Source of the DNA: JAHEJA01 sp965656445
GTDB lineage: Bacteria; Pseudomonadota; Alphaproteobacteria; Rhodobacterales; Rhodobacteraceae
Reading direction: 5' to 3'
DNA length: 64,000 bases
Assembly (NCBI GenBank): GCA_965656445.1
Contig: CBFHKO010000001.1
Span: 1 to 64,000, forward strand
The notes below the pieces were generated by a model that did not search any database, was not told where the DNA came from, and saw only the letters and a list, made by a program, of their open reading frames with translations. The position numbers were made by a program, and so were the translations under genes. Shown piece by piece: positions 51,823 through 60,770 of the stretch; position 1 is the first letter of the stretch; the number at the start of each line of letters is the position of its first letter.

Positions 51823-53439
51823 TTACCCTTTGGTGTCGCGTACCAGCTTCCAATTGATCGCATCCAAGAGCGCTTCGAAACTCGCATCGACAATATTAGC
51901 CGATACGCCAACGGTGGCCCAACGGCGTCCCTTGCTGTCTTCGCTGTCAATCACAACGCGCGTTACCGCTTCGGTTCCCCCTTGGGTGATGCGCACCTTG
52001 AAGTCCACAAGCCGCATATCATCAATCAGCGCCTGATATTGACCCAAATCCTTTGCCAAAGCCTTGGCCAACGCATTTACAGGCCCCCGATCCGATCCTG
52101 TGACATCAAGCGATTCAGATACCGATAGCTTCTTTTCACCGTCAATTTTGACGACCACAACAGCCTCAGACAGGCTCACCATTTTATTGTATTTGTTCTT
52201 GCGCCGCTCAACGGTCACTTTGTAGCGTTTCACATCAAAGAATTCAGGCAATTGACCCAATTCACGCCGCGCTAGCAATTCAAAGCTCGCTTGAGCAGTG
52301 TCATAGGAATACCCCTGATCCTCGCGGGATTTAATCTCATCCAAAATGCGCGACAAAGCGGCCGTATCCGATCCGACATCCAATCCTGCTTCGCTTAAAC
52401 GTCGCCTTAGGTTTGATTGCCCTGCCTGATTTGACATTGGAATAATGCGTGCATTGCCAACAACACTTGGATCAATATGTTCATAAGTTGACGGATCTTT
52501 CAAAATCGCACTTGCATGCAAGCCCGCCTTATGCGCAAAAGCAGAGGCGCCGACATAGGCCGCTTGTCGTGCTGGCACACGGTTCAAAATATCATCCAAA
52601 AGACGTGACACTTGGGTCAATTGGGTCAAGGCCTCGCGCGTTACGCCAATGTCAAACTGGCTGGCAAAGGGTTCCTTCAACATTAACGTCGGGATCAAAG
52701 TGGTCAGGTTTGCATTTCCACAGCGCTCGCCTAATCCATTCAAGGTTCCTTGAACCTGACGCGCACCCGCCTCAATCGCGGCCAGTGAATTGGCCACTGC
52801 ATTTTCGGTGTCATTATGGGTATGTATGCCGAGCCGATCACCAGGAATGCCCGCCTCAATCACCTCTTTCACCACCTGATGCACAATGCTAGGAAGAGCG
52901 CCACCATTCGTATCACAGAGGACAATCCAACGCGCACCTGCCTCAAACGCTGCCCTTAGCGCCGCCAACGCATAGTCGGGATTATCGCGGTACCCATCAA
53001 AGAAATGTTCCGCATCAAACAAGGCTTCGCGCCCTTGATCCACGATATAGCCAATTGATTTTGATATATTTTCTAAATTCTCATCGAGCGAAATCCCAAG
53101 AGCCGCCTCAACGTGATAATCATGCGATTTTCCAACCAAACAAACAGCGGGCGTCTTGGCATTCATAACAGCCGCCAAGACCTCATCATTTTGCGCCGAT
53201 CGCCCTGATCGTTTCGTCATGCCAAAGGCTGTGAATTGCGCGCGGGTCTTGGGGCGTTCTTCAAAAAACGCGCTATCAGTTGGATTGGCACCGGGCCAAC
53301 CACCTTCGATATAATCCACCCCGAGCTGATCCAAGGCCGTCGCAATCTGAATTTTCTCAGCTGTCGAAAACTGCACCCCTTGCGTTTGTTGTCCATCGCG
53401 CAAAGTCGTATCATAAAGATAAAGTTTTTCTTTTGTCAC
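51823..53439 (-). CDS. cimA: CimA citramalate synthase
   Basis: (R)-citramalate synthase, which condenses pyruvate with acetyl-CoA to start isoleucine synthesis without threonine deaminase. The 538-residue protein has the DRE-TIM barrel (YDTTLRDGQQTQGVQFS at the start, GIHTHNDTENAVANS in the middle) and the C-terminal regulatory domain after about residue 390. The length and the HTHND motif separate it from 2-isopropylmalate synthase LeuA. Confidence 0.93.
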   Translation of the reverse strand: MTKEKLYLYDTTLRDGQQTQGVQFSTAEKIQIATALDQLGVDYIEGGWPGANPTDSAFFEERPKTRAQFTAFGMTKRSGRSAQNDEVLAAVMNAKTPAVCLVGKSHDYHVEAALGISLDENLENISKSIGYIVDQGREALFDAEHFFDGYRDNPDYALAALRAAFEAGARWIVLCDTNGGALPSIVHQVVKEVIEAGIPGDRLGIHTHNDTENAVANSLAAIEAGARQVQGTLNGLGERCGNANLTTLIPTLMLKEPFASQFDIGVTREALTQLTQVSRLLDDILNRVPARQAAYVGASAFAHKAGLHASAILKDPSTYEHIDPSVVGNARIIPMSNQAGQSNLRRRLSEAGLDVGSDTAALSRILDEIKSREDQGYSYDTAQASFELLARRELGQLPEFFDVKRYKVTVERRKNKYNKMVSLSEAVVVVKIDGEKKLSVSESLDVTGSDRGPVNALAKALAKDLGQYQALIDDMRLVDFKVRITQGGTEAVTRVVIDSEDSKGRRWATVGVSANIVDASFEALLDAINWKLVRDTKG

Positions 53440-53449
53440 AGCGTTCGTC

Positions 53450-53502
53450 TTTCATCTTTGCCCAAATACTCTTGGGGGTTTGGGGGGCAAACAGCCCCCC
53501 AT
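53450..53502 (+). repeat. dispersed intergenic element, copy B
   Basis: TTTCATCTTTGCCCAAATACTC, split as TTTCATCTTTGCC and CAAATACTC, leads into a G run and the hairpin TGGGGGGC-AAACA-GCCCCCCA (53481-53501). It lies between cysS and cimA, in the direction opposite to both. A T-rich tail follows on the plus strand. Confidence 0.75.
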
Positions 53503-53512
53503 CTTATCTTTT

Positions 53513-54874
53513 TTACAAAAGGCCATCCAATGTAGCGATGTCAAATCCAGAGCCTGCAATCAGCTCGACCCCAGTTTTGCTCATCCGCACTTCTAGCCCC
53601 GCCTCTTGAAAGACATGCTTGAGGCGATCCACTTCGCTGAAATCTTTGATCTCCATAGCCAAAGCACGCGCTTCACTTAGCTTGGCTTCAAAGGCGCTGA
53701 GATCAACACCAACGGCCCAATCGCCCATGTCATCCCCTAACAGCCCTAACAAAGCAGCCCCTGCGCGCAATCCCGCGACATCACCAGCCGTCGCACAGGC
53801 ATGCAAGGCCGCAATCGCACCAGCGGTATTCAAATCATCCGCAACTGCATCCAAGACTGCCGTCGGGATATCCCCTGCAGGAACGCCCGCAGTCATCGCG
53901 CGCCATTTGCGCAGGGTCTTCTCTGCGCTTTGCGCCTTGTCATCCTTCCAATCCATTGGCTTGCCGTAATGGGTCGAAAGGAACACAAATCGAATGACTT
54001 CACCTGCATAGCCTTTGTCCAACAAATCGCGAACGGTAAAGAAATTACCCAAGGATTTGGACATTTTCTTGCCCTCGACCTGCAACATTTCATTGTGCAG
54101 CCAATACCGCGCAAATCCGCCCTCAGGATTGGCACAGCAGCTCTGCGCCAGTTCGTTTTCATGATGCGGGAACATCAAATCATTTCCGCCGCCATGAATA
54201 TCAAATGTATCGCCAAGCAATTCATAGGACATAGCAGAACATTCAATATGCCATCCTGGACGCCCCCGTCCCCAAGGGCTTTGCCAGCCGGGAATCTCGG
54301 GGTTTGAGGGTTTCCATAAGACGAAATCCATTGGATCACGTTTATAGGGGGCCACTTCGACCCGCGCCCCTGCGATCATATCATCTACAGAGCGCCCCGA
54401 CAAAGCGCCGTACTCTTGATAGCTTTTAACCGAAAACAACACATGCCCCTCGGCTTCATAAGCGTGTCCCTTGTCGATCAAGGTGTCAATCATGCGGATC
54501 ATAGTATCGATATAATCTGTCGCCCGTGGCATCTCATTGGGCTCCATATTTCCCAAGGCGCCCATGTCGTCCAAAAACCATTGCGTGGTTTCTGTTGTGA
54601 TATCTTTGATGTCACGCCCGCTTTGTGCGGCGCGTTCATTGATCTTGTCATCTACATCCGTGAAATTGCGCACATAGGTCACATGATCCGCACCAAAGGT
54701 ATGGCGCAAGAGCCGAAACAACACGTCAAACATGATCACGTTGCGCGCATTACCAATATGCGCGCGATCATAAACCGTGGGTCCACAGAGATACATACGC
54801 ACGTTTTTATCGTCCAAAGGTGTAAACACCTCTTTCTTGCGATGTTTCGTGTTGTGCAGCTTGATCTCGACCAT
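53513..54874 (-). CDS. cysS: Cysteinyl-tRNA synthetase
   Basis: Class I aminoacyl-tRNA synthetase charging cysteine, 453 residues. The HIGH box is AHIGNARN after GPTVYDR, and the KMSKS loop reads KKMSKSLGNF. Zinc-binding cysteine and histidines are in place (CGPTVY; CSAMSYELLGD; HHENELAQS). Normal length. Confidence 0.97.
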   Translation of the reverse strand: MVEIKLHNTKHRKKEVFTPLDDKNVRMYLCGPTVYDRAHIGNARNVIMFDVLFRLLRHTFGADHVTYVRNFTDVDDKINERAAQSGRDIKDITTETTQWFLDDMGALGNMEPNEMPRATDYIDTMIRMIDTLIDKGHAYEAEGHVLFSVKSYQEYGALSGRSVDDMIAGARVEVAPYKRDPMDFVLWKPSNPEIPGWQSPWGRGRPGWHIECSAMSYELLGDTFDIHGGGNDLMFPHHENELAQSCCANPEGGFARYWLHNEMLQVEGKKMSKSLGNFFTVRDLLDKGYAGEVIRFVFLSTHYGKPMDWKDDKAQSAEKTLRKWRAMTAGVPAGDIPTAVLDAVADDLNTAGAIAALHACATAGDVAGLRAGAALLGLLGDDMGDWAVGVDLSAFEAKLSEARALAMEIKDFSEVDRLKHVFQEAGLEVRMSKTGVELIAGSGFDIATLDGLL

Positions 54875-55040
54875 GATGCCGTCCCCTCAGTAAACTTGCC
54901 TCTTGCCTTACCAAGTTCACACTCCCTTGAAAACGTGCAATTTCTCAATCAGCATGGTTTTTTGCCCATTATCGAGACAACGGTTTGACAGGGGATCACG
55001 AATCTGACCACCTCATGCCATCACAAAGAGGACATGCCCC

Positions 55041-56216
55041 ATGACGCCATCCAACCGCATCAGCACAATTTCGCCCTCTGGTGACAATGGATGGGGTCTG
55101 TTTCTAAAAGCGCGCAGCCTTGTGGCCCAAGGACACGATATCGTGGAACTCACAATCGGCGAACATGATGTGAGGACGGACCCCAGCATCCTTGCGGAAA
55201 TGCATAACTCTGCACAATCAGGCCATACAGGCTATGCCGCTGTTCCAGGAACACCGGAATTACGCGCCGCCATAGCCGCGCGCGTCGAACAGCAAACGGG
55301 CGTGCCGACAACGCCCGATAACGTCATGGTTACCCCAGGGGGGCAATCCGCTTTGTTTGCGGCCCATATGGCGGCCTGCGATACGGGGGATACCGCGCTT
55401 TATATTGATCCCTATTATGCGACTTATCCGGGAACAATTCGCGCTACTGGCGCCCTCGCCCAAAGTATTGAAACCAAGGCCACCAATGACTTTCAGCCGA
55501 CGGAATCTGAACTCACCTCGCACATCAGCGGCGCAAAATCCTTGCTGATAAACACCCCCAACAACCCAACAGGAAGCACATATTCTCCCGAAACATTGGC
55601 CCTGATTGCGCGCCTATGCCAAGAGAACGACCTCTGGCTCATTTCGGACGAAGTCTATGACACGCAAATCTGGGAAGGAACGCATCTCTCACCAAGAGCC
55701 TTGCCAAATATGGCCGAGCGCACCTTAGTCATTGGCTCCATGTCCAAAAGCCATGCCATGACAGGAAGCCGCCTTGGGTGGATCATTGCGCCTGAGGGGA
55801 TGATAGACCACCTGATAAACCTAGCGACCCATACGACCTATGGCGTTCCAGGCTATATTCAGGACGCCGCACTCTTTGCATTAAACCAAGGAGCCGCGTT
55901 TGAGGACAAGATAGCAGAACCCTTCAAGCGCCGCCGCGAGATCGCGCAATCCATCATTGCACATTATCCCAAACTCAGCGCCATCACCCCCAAAGGCGGC
56001 ATGTATGTTATGCTCGACATTCGCGCGACAGGGCTTTCTGGGCTAGAGTTTGCCACCCGCCTGCTGGATGAAAAACAAATTGCCGTCATGCCAGGCGAAA
56101 GCTTTGGCATATCGGCTGCGGGGCACCTCAGAATTGCTATGACAATCCCAGATGATCGATTTGAAACAGCCCTCAACACCATGTGTCAATTCGCAACCGA
56201 TTTGTCGCATGACTAA
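55041..56216 (+). CDS. class I/II PLP-dependent aminotransferase
   Basis: Fold-type I aminotransferase of 391 residues. The PLP lysine lies in GSMSKSHAMTGSRLGW; NTPNNPTGSTYS and the final arginine in GHLRIAMTIP are conserved. Such enzymes accept aspartate or aromatic amino acids with 2-oxo acids; the substrate cannot be set here. The tfoX-like gene overlaps its last codons. Confidence 0.9.
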   Translation: MTPSNRISTISPSGDNGWGLFLKARSLVAQGHDIVELTIGEHDVRTDPSILAEMHNSAQSGHTGYAAVPGTPELRAAIAARVEQQTGVPTTPDNVMVTPGGQSALFAAHMAACDTGDTALYIDPYYATYPGTIRATGALAQSIETKATNDFQPTESELTSHISGAKSLLINTPNNPTGSTYSPETLALIARLCQENDLWLISDEVYDTQIWEGTHLSPRALPNMAERTLVIGSMSKSHAMTGSRLGWIIAPEGMIDHLINLATHTTYGVPGYIQDAALFALNQGAAFEDKIAEPFKRRREIAQSIIAHYPKLSAITPKGGMYVMLDIRATGLSGLEFATRLLDEKQIAVMPGESFGISAAGHLRIAMTIPDDRFETALNTMCQFATDLSHD

Positions 56217-56547
56217 CACGCCGATTTCCTCCATCCGCAACCTCGGCCCTGCCATGGAAGAGGCTTTCATAAAGGCAGGCGTCAGGGATGCAGAAACGCT
56301 CCGCGAGATTGGCCCAGATGCGGCCTATAAAAAGCTGTTGGAAACGGGTCATCGCCCTCATTTCATCGCTTATTACGCGATGGTTATGGGCCTTCAAGGA
56401 CGCCCTTGGAATGACCTAACAGGATCAGAAAAAAGCGATCTTCGACGCCGCTTTGATGACATCAAATCTTCTCTCACAAAAACACAAAAGGATCACTCCG
56501 AAATCGAAATGATCCTTGACAAAATCGGGGTTCGCAACCCGACCTAA
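56209..56547 (+). CDS. TfoX C-terminal-domain protein
   Basis: A 112-residue protein consisting of the TfoX C-terminal domain: SIRNLGPAMEEAFIKAGV, a helix-hairpin-helix-like fold, followed by YKKLLETGHRPHFIAYYAM. In E. coli, Sxy/TfoX is the competence activator, but short forms like this lack its N-terminal half and their role is unknown. The ATG at 56209 overlaps the aminotransferase stop by 8 bases. Confidence 0.87.
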   Translation: MTNTPISSIRNLGPAMEEAFIKAGVRDAETLREIGPDAAYKKLLETGHRPHFIAYYAMVMGLQGRPWNDLTGSEKSDLRRRFDDIKSSLTKTQKDHSEIEMILDKIGVRNPT

Positions 56548-56548
56548 T

Positions 56549-56602
56549 CTTCATCTTTGCCGAAATACTCTCGGGGGGTTTCGGGGGGCAGACAGCCCCC
56601 CG
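56549..56602 (+). repeat. dispersed intergenic element, copy C
   Basis: It begins one base after the tfoX-like stop with CTTCATCTTTGC, then AAATACTC, and ends in the hairpin CGGGGGGC-AGACA-GCCCCCCG (56582-56602). Sequence and position, immediately after a stop, match copy A. Confidence 0.75.
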
Positions 56603-56631
56603 CACCGATTGGATCTTTGATCCAGTCGGTC

Positions 56632-57054
56632 TTAGCCAACCAACTCTAGACCCGAGAAGAAATACGCGATTTCGACTGCGGCTGTTTCTGGCGCGTCTGA
56701 ACCGTGAACAGAGTTTTCACCGACTGATTCAGCAAACTCAGCGCGGATTGTGCCGGCTTCTGCGTCTGCAGGGTTTGTTGCGCCCATAACTTCGCGGTTT
56801 TTTGCAATTGCGCCTTCGCCCTCAAGAACCTGAACAACAACTGGCTCAGATGCCATGAAGTCGCACAATTCGCCGTAAAAGGGACGCTCAGCGTGCACAG
56901 CGTAGAAAACGCCCGCTTGCTCTTTGCTCAAGTGGATGCGCTTTTGTGCAACGATACGTAGGCCCGCATCTTCGAACTTTGCGTTGATTTTACCAGTTAG
57001 GTTACGCTTTGTTGCGTCTGGTTTGATGATGCTTAGTGTGCGTTCTACAGCCAT
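56632..57054 (-). CDS. ndk: Nucleoside diphosphate kinase
   Basis: Balances nucleoside triphosphates by passing phosphate from NTP to NDP through a phosphohistidine. The 140-residue protein begins MAVERTLSIIKPDATKRN; the catalytic histidine is in ENSVHGSDAPETA. The ATG at 57054 follows GAGGAC; longer frames upstream are non-coding. Divergent from the ABC-F gene. Confidence 0.97.
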   Translation of the reverse strand: MAVERTLSIIKPDATKRNLTGKINAKFEDAGLRIVAQKRIHLSKEQAGVFYAVHAERPFYGELCDFMASEPVVVQVLEGEGAIAKNREVMGATNPADAEAGTIRAEFAESVGENSVHGSDAPETAAVEIAYFFSGLELVG

Positions 57055-57221
57055 TTTCATGTCCTCTAAATGATCTGGGCATTTGCCCCTTTTGAATTGC
57101 GTCGGCCAATACCATGCAAGTTCCCCTTTGAAAAGCATCAATCCACAAGAAGAATGGGAAATGATCTAAATAACGCAGAGGCCCACTGGCGTGCCAAGAA
57201 TTGCTTTGATAATGCGTGTCC

Positions 57222-59075
57222 ATGATAAAAATTGAAAACATCACATATTCGGTCGAAGGCCGAACTTTGTTGGAAGGGGCAAGCGCCTCTATTCCAGAAG
57301 GTCACAAGGTCGGACTTGTGGGGCGCAACGGCACGGGCAAATCCACTTTGTTCAAGCTCATTCGCAATGAATTGGTGCTTGAAGGCGGAGCCATATCCCT
57401 CCCCAATCGCGCCCGCATTGGAGGTGTCGCCCAAGAGGTGCCTGGCAATGAGGTGTCCTTGATTGACACGGTCCTTGCCGCCGATATTGAGCGCGCCGAG
57501 CTGATGGCCGAAGCTGAAACAGCGACAGATCCAACTCGGATTGCGGATATTCAAACACGCTTGGCTGATATTGACGCATGGTCGGCTGAGGGACGCGCCT
57601 CTAGCATCCTCAAAGGCCTCGGATTTGATTCCGAAAAACAAAAGCTTCCCTGTAGCGATTTCTCTGGGGGGTGGCGCATGCGCGTTGCTCTGGCGGCTGT
57701 GTTGTTTTCACAACCTGATCTCTTGCTCTTGGACGAACCGACCAACTATCTCGATCTCGAAGGGGCGGTTTGGCTGGAAAGCTATTTGGCGAAATATCCC
57801 CATACTGTTATTATTGTGAGCCACGATCGCGGATTGCTCAATCGCGCGGTTGGCTCAATCTTGCATCTTGAGGACAAGCAGCTTCATATCTATCAAGGCA
57901 ACTACGATACCTTTGCCCGAACCCGTGCGGCCCGTTTGGCCGCGGCTGAATCTGAGGCAAAGAAACAAGATGCTCGTCGCGCCCACCTTCAGGCCTATGT
58001 GGATCGCTTTCGCGCCAAAGCGGACAAAGCCCGCCAAGCGCAATCTCGCCTCAAGGCGATTGCCCGTATGCAACCCATCACCCGCCCCCAAGAGGCGGCC
58101 CTGCGCCGCTTTAGCTTCCCAGAACCAGAAGAATTATCACCGCCAATTTTGCGGGTTGAAAATGGGGTTGCTGGATATGATGGCAATCCAGTTCTGTCGA
58201 ACCTAGATTTGCGTATTGACCAAGATGACCGCATTGCCTTGCTCGGACAAAACGGCGAAGGAAAATCAACCCTGTCCAAATTGATTTCAGGGCGTCTTGA
58301 TCCGATGGGGGGACGTGTCATTACCTCGTCCAAACTGCGCATCGGGTATTTTGCACAGCATCAGGTCGATGAGCTTTTCGTTGATGAAACGCCCCTCGAT
58401 CACCTGCGCCGCATGCGACCAAGCAAAACACCCGCTCAATTGCGCGCGATGCTTGGCGGATTTGGCATTGGAACCGAACAGGCCGATACCCTTGTTGGGC
58501 GTCTCTCTGGGGGGCAAAAGGCGCGTCTGTCGCTCATGCTCGCCACGCTTGATGCACCGCATTTGTTGATCTTGGACGAACCGACCAACCACCTTGATAT
58601 GGAAAGCCGCGAAGCCTTGGTCGAGGCTTTGACCGCTTACACGGGCGCTGTTGTCTTGGTGAGCCACGATATGCACCTGTTGTCGTTGGTGGCGGATCGC
58701 CTGTGGCAAGTCAAAGGTGGACGGGTCACACCCTATGAGGATGATCTGGAAACCTACCGAGCCAGCCTGTTGTCAGGTGACAAACCGCCTAAGCCGAAAA
58801 AGGCAGACGCCCCAAAACCAAAACGGGCAAGCCGTGATGATATCTTGGCATTGCGCGCAGAAGTTCGCAAATGCGAAGAACGTGTCGACAAACTCAATGA
58901 TATGCGCGACAAATTGGCAACCAAGCTTGCTGATCCTGCCCTTTATGAGGCCGAGCGCATTGGCGAGCTTGAGACATGGAACAAGAAATATGCCGAAGTC
59001 ATGGGCGCCTTGGAGCGTGCTGAAACCATGTGGTTAGCGGCGCAAGAAAAACTTGAAACAGCAAACGCTGGTTAA
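57222..59075 (+). CDS. ABC-F family ATPase
   Basis: Soluble protein with two ABC domains and no membrane part, 617 residues. Walker A motifs are GRNGTGKST (near 36) and GQNGEGKST (near 343); signatures are FSGGWRMR and LSGGQKAR; Walker B motifs end LLLDEPTN and LILDEPTN. The linker helix between domains (about 228-285) and the C-terminal coiled coil suit a Uup/YheS-like ribosome-acting factor. No clear ribosome binding site precedes the ATG. Confidence 0.92.
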   Translation: MIKIENITYSVEGRTLLEGASASIPEGHKVGLVGRNGTGKSTLFKLIRNELVLEGGAISLPNRARIGGVAQEVPGNEVSLIDTVLAADIERAELMAEAETATDPTRIADIQTRLADIDAWSAEGRASSILKGLGFDSEKQKLPCSDFSGGWRMRVALAAVLFSQPDLLLLDEPTNYLDLEGAVWLESYLAKYPHTVIIVSHDRGLLNRAVGSILHLEDKQLHIYQGNYDTFARTRAARLAAAESEAKKQDARRAHLQAYVDRFRAKADKARQAQSRLKAIARMQPITRPQEAALRRFSFPEPEELSPPILRVENGVAGYDGNPVLSNLDLRIDQDDRIALLGQNGEGKSTLSKLISGRLDPMGGRVITSSKLRIGYFAQHQVDELFVDETPLDHLRRMRPSKTPAQLRAMLGGFGIGTEQADTLVGRLSGGQKARLSLMLATLDAPHLLILDEPTNHLDMESREALVEALTAYTGAVVLVSHDMHLLSLVADRLWQVKGGRVTPYEDDLETYRASLLSGDKPPKPKKADAPKPKRASRDDILALRAEVRKCEERVDKLNDMRDKLATKLADPALYEAERIGELETWNKKYAEVMGALERAETMWLAAQEKLETANAG

Positions 59076-59097
59076 CACGAATAGGTAGGGATGCTTT

Positions 59098-59715
59098 ATG
59101 GATATGGCGTTTATGGTGACATCATTTGTCACGCTTTTTGTCATTATTGACCCAATTGGGTTGACGCCACTTTTTGTTGCTCTGACCCAAGGGATGAGCG
59201 ATGCGCAGCGCAAACGCGTTGCGATCCGCTCAATTGTGACAGGTTTCATTATCTTGGTTGTCTTTACGCTCTTTGGCGAGGCCGTGCTTGGGTTTGTTGG
59301 CATCTCGATGCCAGCCTTCCGTATTGCGGGGGGCATATTGCTTTTTCTTACCGCTTTGGAAATGTTGTTCCAAATGCGCACAAAACGTCGCCAAGATAAT
59401 TCTGATGAGGAAATTCACGATGATCCCTCAATATTTCCTTTGGCCATTCCGCTCATTGCTGGCCCAGGGGCAATCACAACGGTTATCTTGATTTCAGGCT
59501 CGCACCCAGGGTTCGTCGGCTATGGCGAAACATTCATCGTCACAATCGCTGTTCTGTCTATTGTTGCGGCCTTTTTCATGATGGGGTCCTTTATTGAGCG
59601 CGGTTTGGGGAAAACTGGAATCAACGTTGTGACACGTATTTTGGGGATGCTCTTGGCAGCACTTTCTGTGCAATTTGTGCTTGAGGGTATTACATCCTTC
59701 ATCGCGCTTTCCTAA
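59098..59715 (+). CDS. MarC-family membrane protein
   Basis: A 205-residue integral membrane protein of the MarC/NAAT family with six predicted helices; IIDPIGLTPLFVALT at the start and AIPLIAGPGAITTVIL are family hallmarks. The biological role is unsettled and the old link to multidrug resistance was withdrawn for E. coli MarC. It lies 22 bases after the ABC-F gene and 9 before the aspartic protease gene, suggesting one transcript. Confidence 0.9.
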   Translation: MDMAFMVTSFVTLFVIIDPIGLTPLFVALTQGMSDAQRKRVAIRSIVTGFIILVVFTLFGEAVLGFVGISMPAFRIAGGILLFLTALEMLFQMRTKRRQDNSDEEIHDDPSIFPLAIPLIAGPGAITTVILISGSHPGFVGYGETFIVTIAVLSIVAAFFMMGSFIERGLGKTGINVVTRILGMLLAALSVQFVLEGITSFIALS

Positions 59716-59724
59716 ATATAAGCT

Positions 59725-60306
59725 ATGGAAAGCTTTGATTACGCAAATTTGATTTATGCCTCACTCTTATTGGGTGTCATTCTACTGTCTGTTTTGGTCT
59801 CTCGCCGAAATCAATTGGGACAGGTCATGAAGCAGGCCACTGTTTGGTTGGTGGTCTTTTTGGTCGTTGTTTTTGGATATGGGATGTGGACCGATATCCA
59901 AGGCAATTCCAAACTTCAATTCGCCCAAGACACCAGTAACGGAGACGTCGTCATTCCAAAGCGCCCCGATGGGCATTATTACGCAACTCTCTTGGTCAAT
60001 GACACGCCGATCAATTTTTTGATTGATACAGGCGCGACGCAAATTGTGTTGAACATGGAAGATGCCAAAGCTCTTGGATTTGACCCAGAGACGCTGACAT
60101 TTTGGAATGTCGCAAACACGGCAAATGGACAGGTTCGCACAGCGCCTGTGCGATTAGAAACCATGGCACTTGGCCCCTATGTCGAGCGCAATTTTCGCGC
60201 CTCTGTCAACGAAGGCGACTTGCGGATATCCCTTTTAGGTATGGAATATTTAAACCGCTTTGCCTCTATTCAGCTGACCCCAAACGAGTTGAAGTTATCC
60301 AAGTAA
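59725..60306 (+). CDS. TIGR02281-type retropepsin-like aspartic protease
   Basis: A 193-residue protein with one or two N-terminal membrane helices (to about residue 50) and a single retropepsin-like domain, whose active site is FLIDTGATQIVL. It belongs to the clan AA family common in alphaproteobacteria and would act as a dimer on the periplasmic or membrane side. The target is unknown. Confidence 0.88.
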   Translation: MESFDYANLIYASLLLGVILLSVLVSRRNQLGQVMKQATVWLVVFLVVVFGYGMWTDIQGNSKLQFAQDTSNGDVVIPKRPDGHYYATLLVNDTPINFLIDTGATQIVLNMEDAKALGFDPETLTFWNVANTANGQVRTAPVRLETMALGPYVERNFRASVNEGDLRISLLGMEYLNRFASIQLTPNELKLSK

Positions 60307-60313
60307 ACCAATG

Positions 60314-60769
60314 TTATGTTTCGGCTTTCTTCTCCCAAGAGCCGGACGCCTCAGACCAATATTGCGCAGACACGCCGCCCGCGGTGAGAGTTTTCCATTG
60401 AACACGGGCGTGTTGGACTGCATCACTATCGTTGCCGTCAAAGAGGATACAGACCCTCTCGGCCCCGGTGACCTCTTGGACTGATACATCTGCACCATGA
60501 ACCGCCATGACACACTCAAAAGAGTGATCACTTGGCTCATGGGTGAGCAAAATCGGTTGAAGGGCATCATTTGGCGTTCCTGCAATGCCATGGGGCAAAA
60601 AGCCGTCTACCGGACCTTCCCAAAGCTGATGATCCAACCTTTTGAGCGCGGACAAGTCGCGCCCACGTATTTCTATGCGCCAGCCCGCCGCGCGCGCCCG
60701 TGGCAATAGCTTGTGTAAAGCCCCGTCCAGCGTGCTCTGCGTGAGGTGATAGAAATACGCGGCGCCCAT
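60314..60769 (-). CDS. holC: DNA polymerase III chi subunit
   Basis: Chi subunit, which links the clamp loader (through psi) to single-strand-binding protein. The 151-residue protein begins MGAAYFYHLTQSTLDGALHK and has WEGPVDGFLPHGI and VCILFDGND typical of HolC. The ATG at 60769 lies right after the pepA stop; pairing of pepA and holC is common in alpha- and gammaproteobacteria. Confidence 0.92.
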   Translation of the reverse strand: MGAAYFYHLTQSTLDGALHKLLPRARAAGWRIEIRGRDLSALKRLDHQLWEGPVDGFLPHGIAGTPNDALQPILLTHEPSDHSFECVMAVHGADVSVQEVTGAERVCILFDGNDSDAVQHARVQWKTLTAGGVSAQYWSEASGSWEKKAET

Positions 60770-60770
60770 G

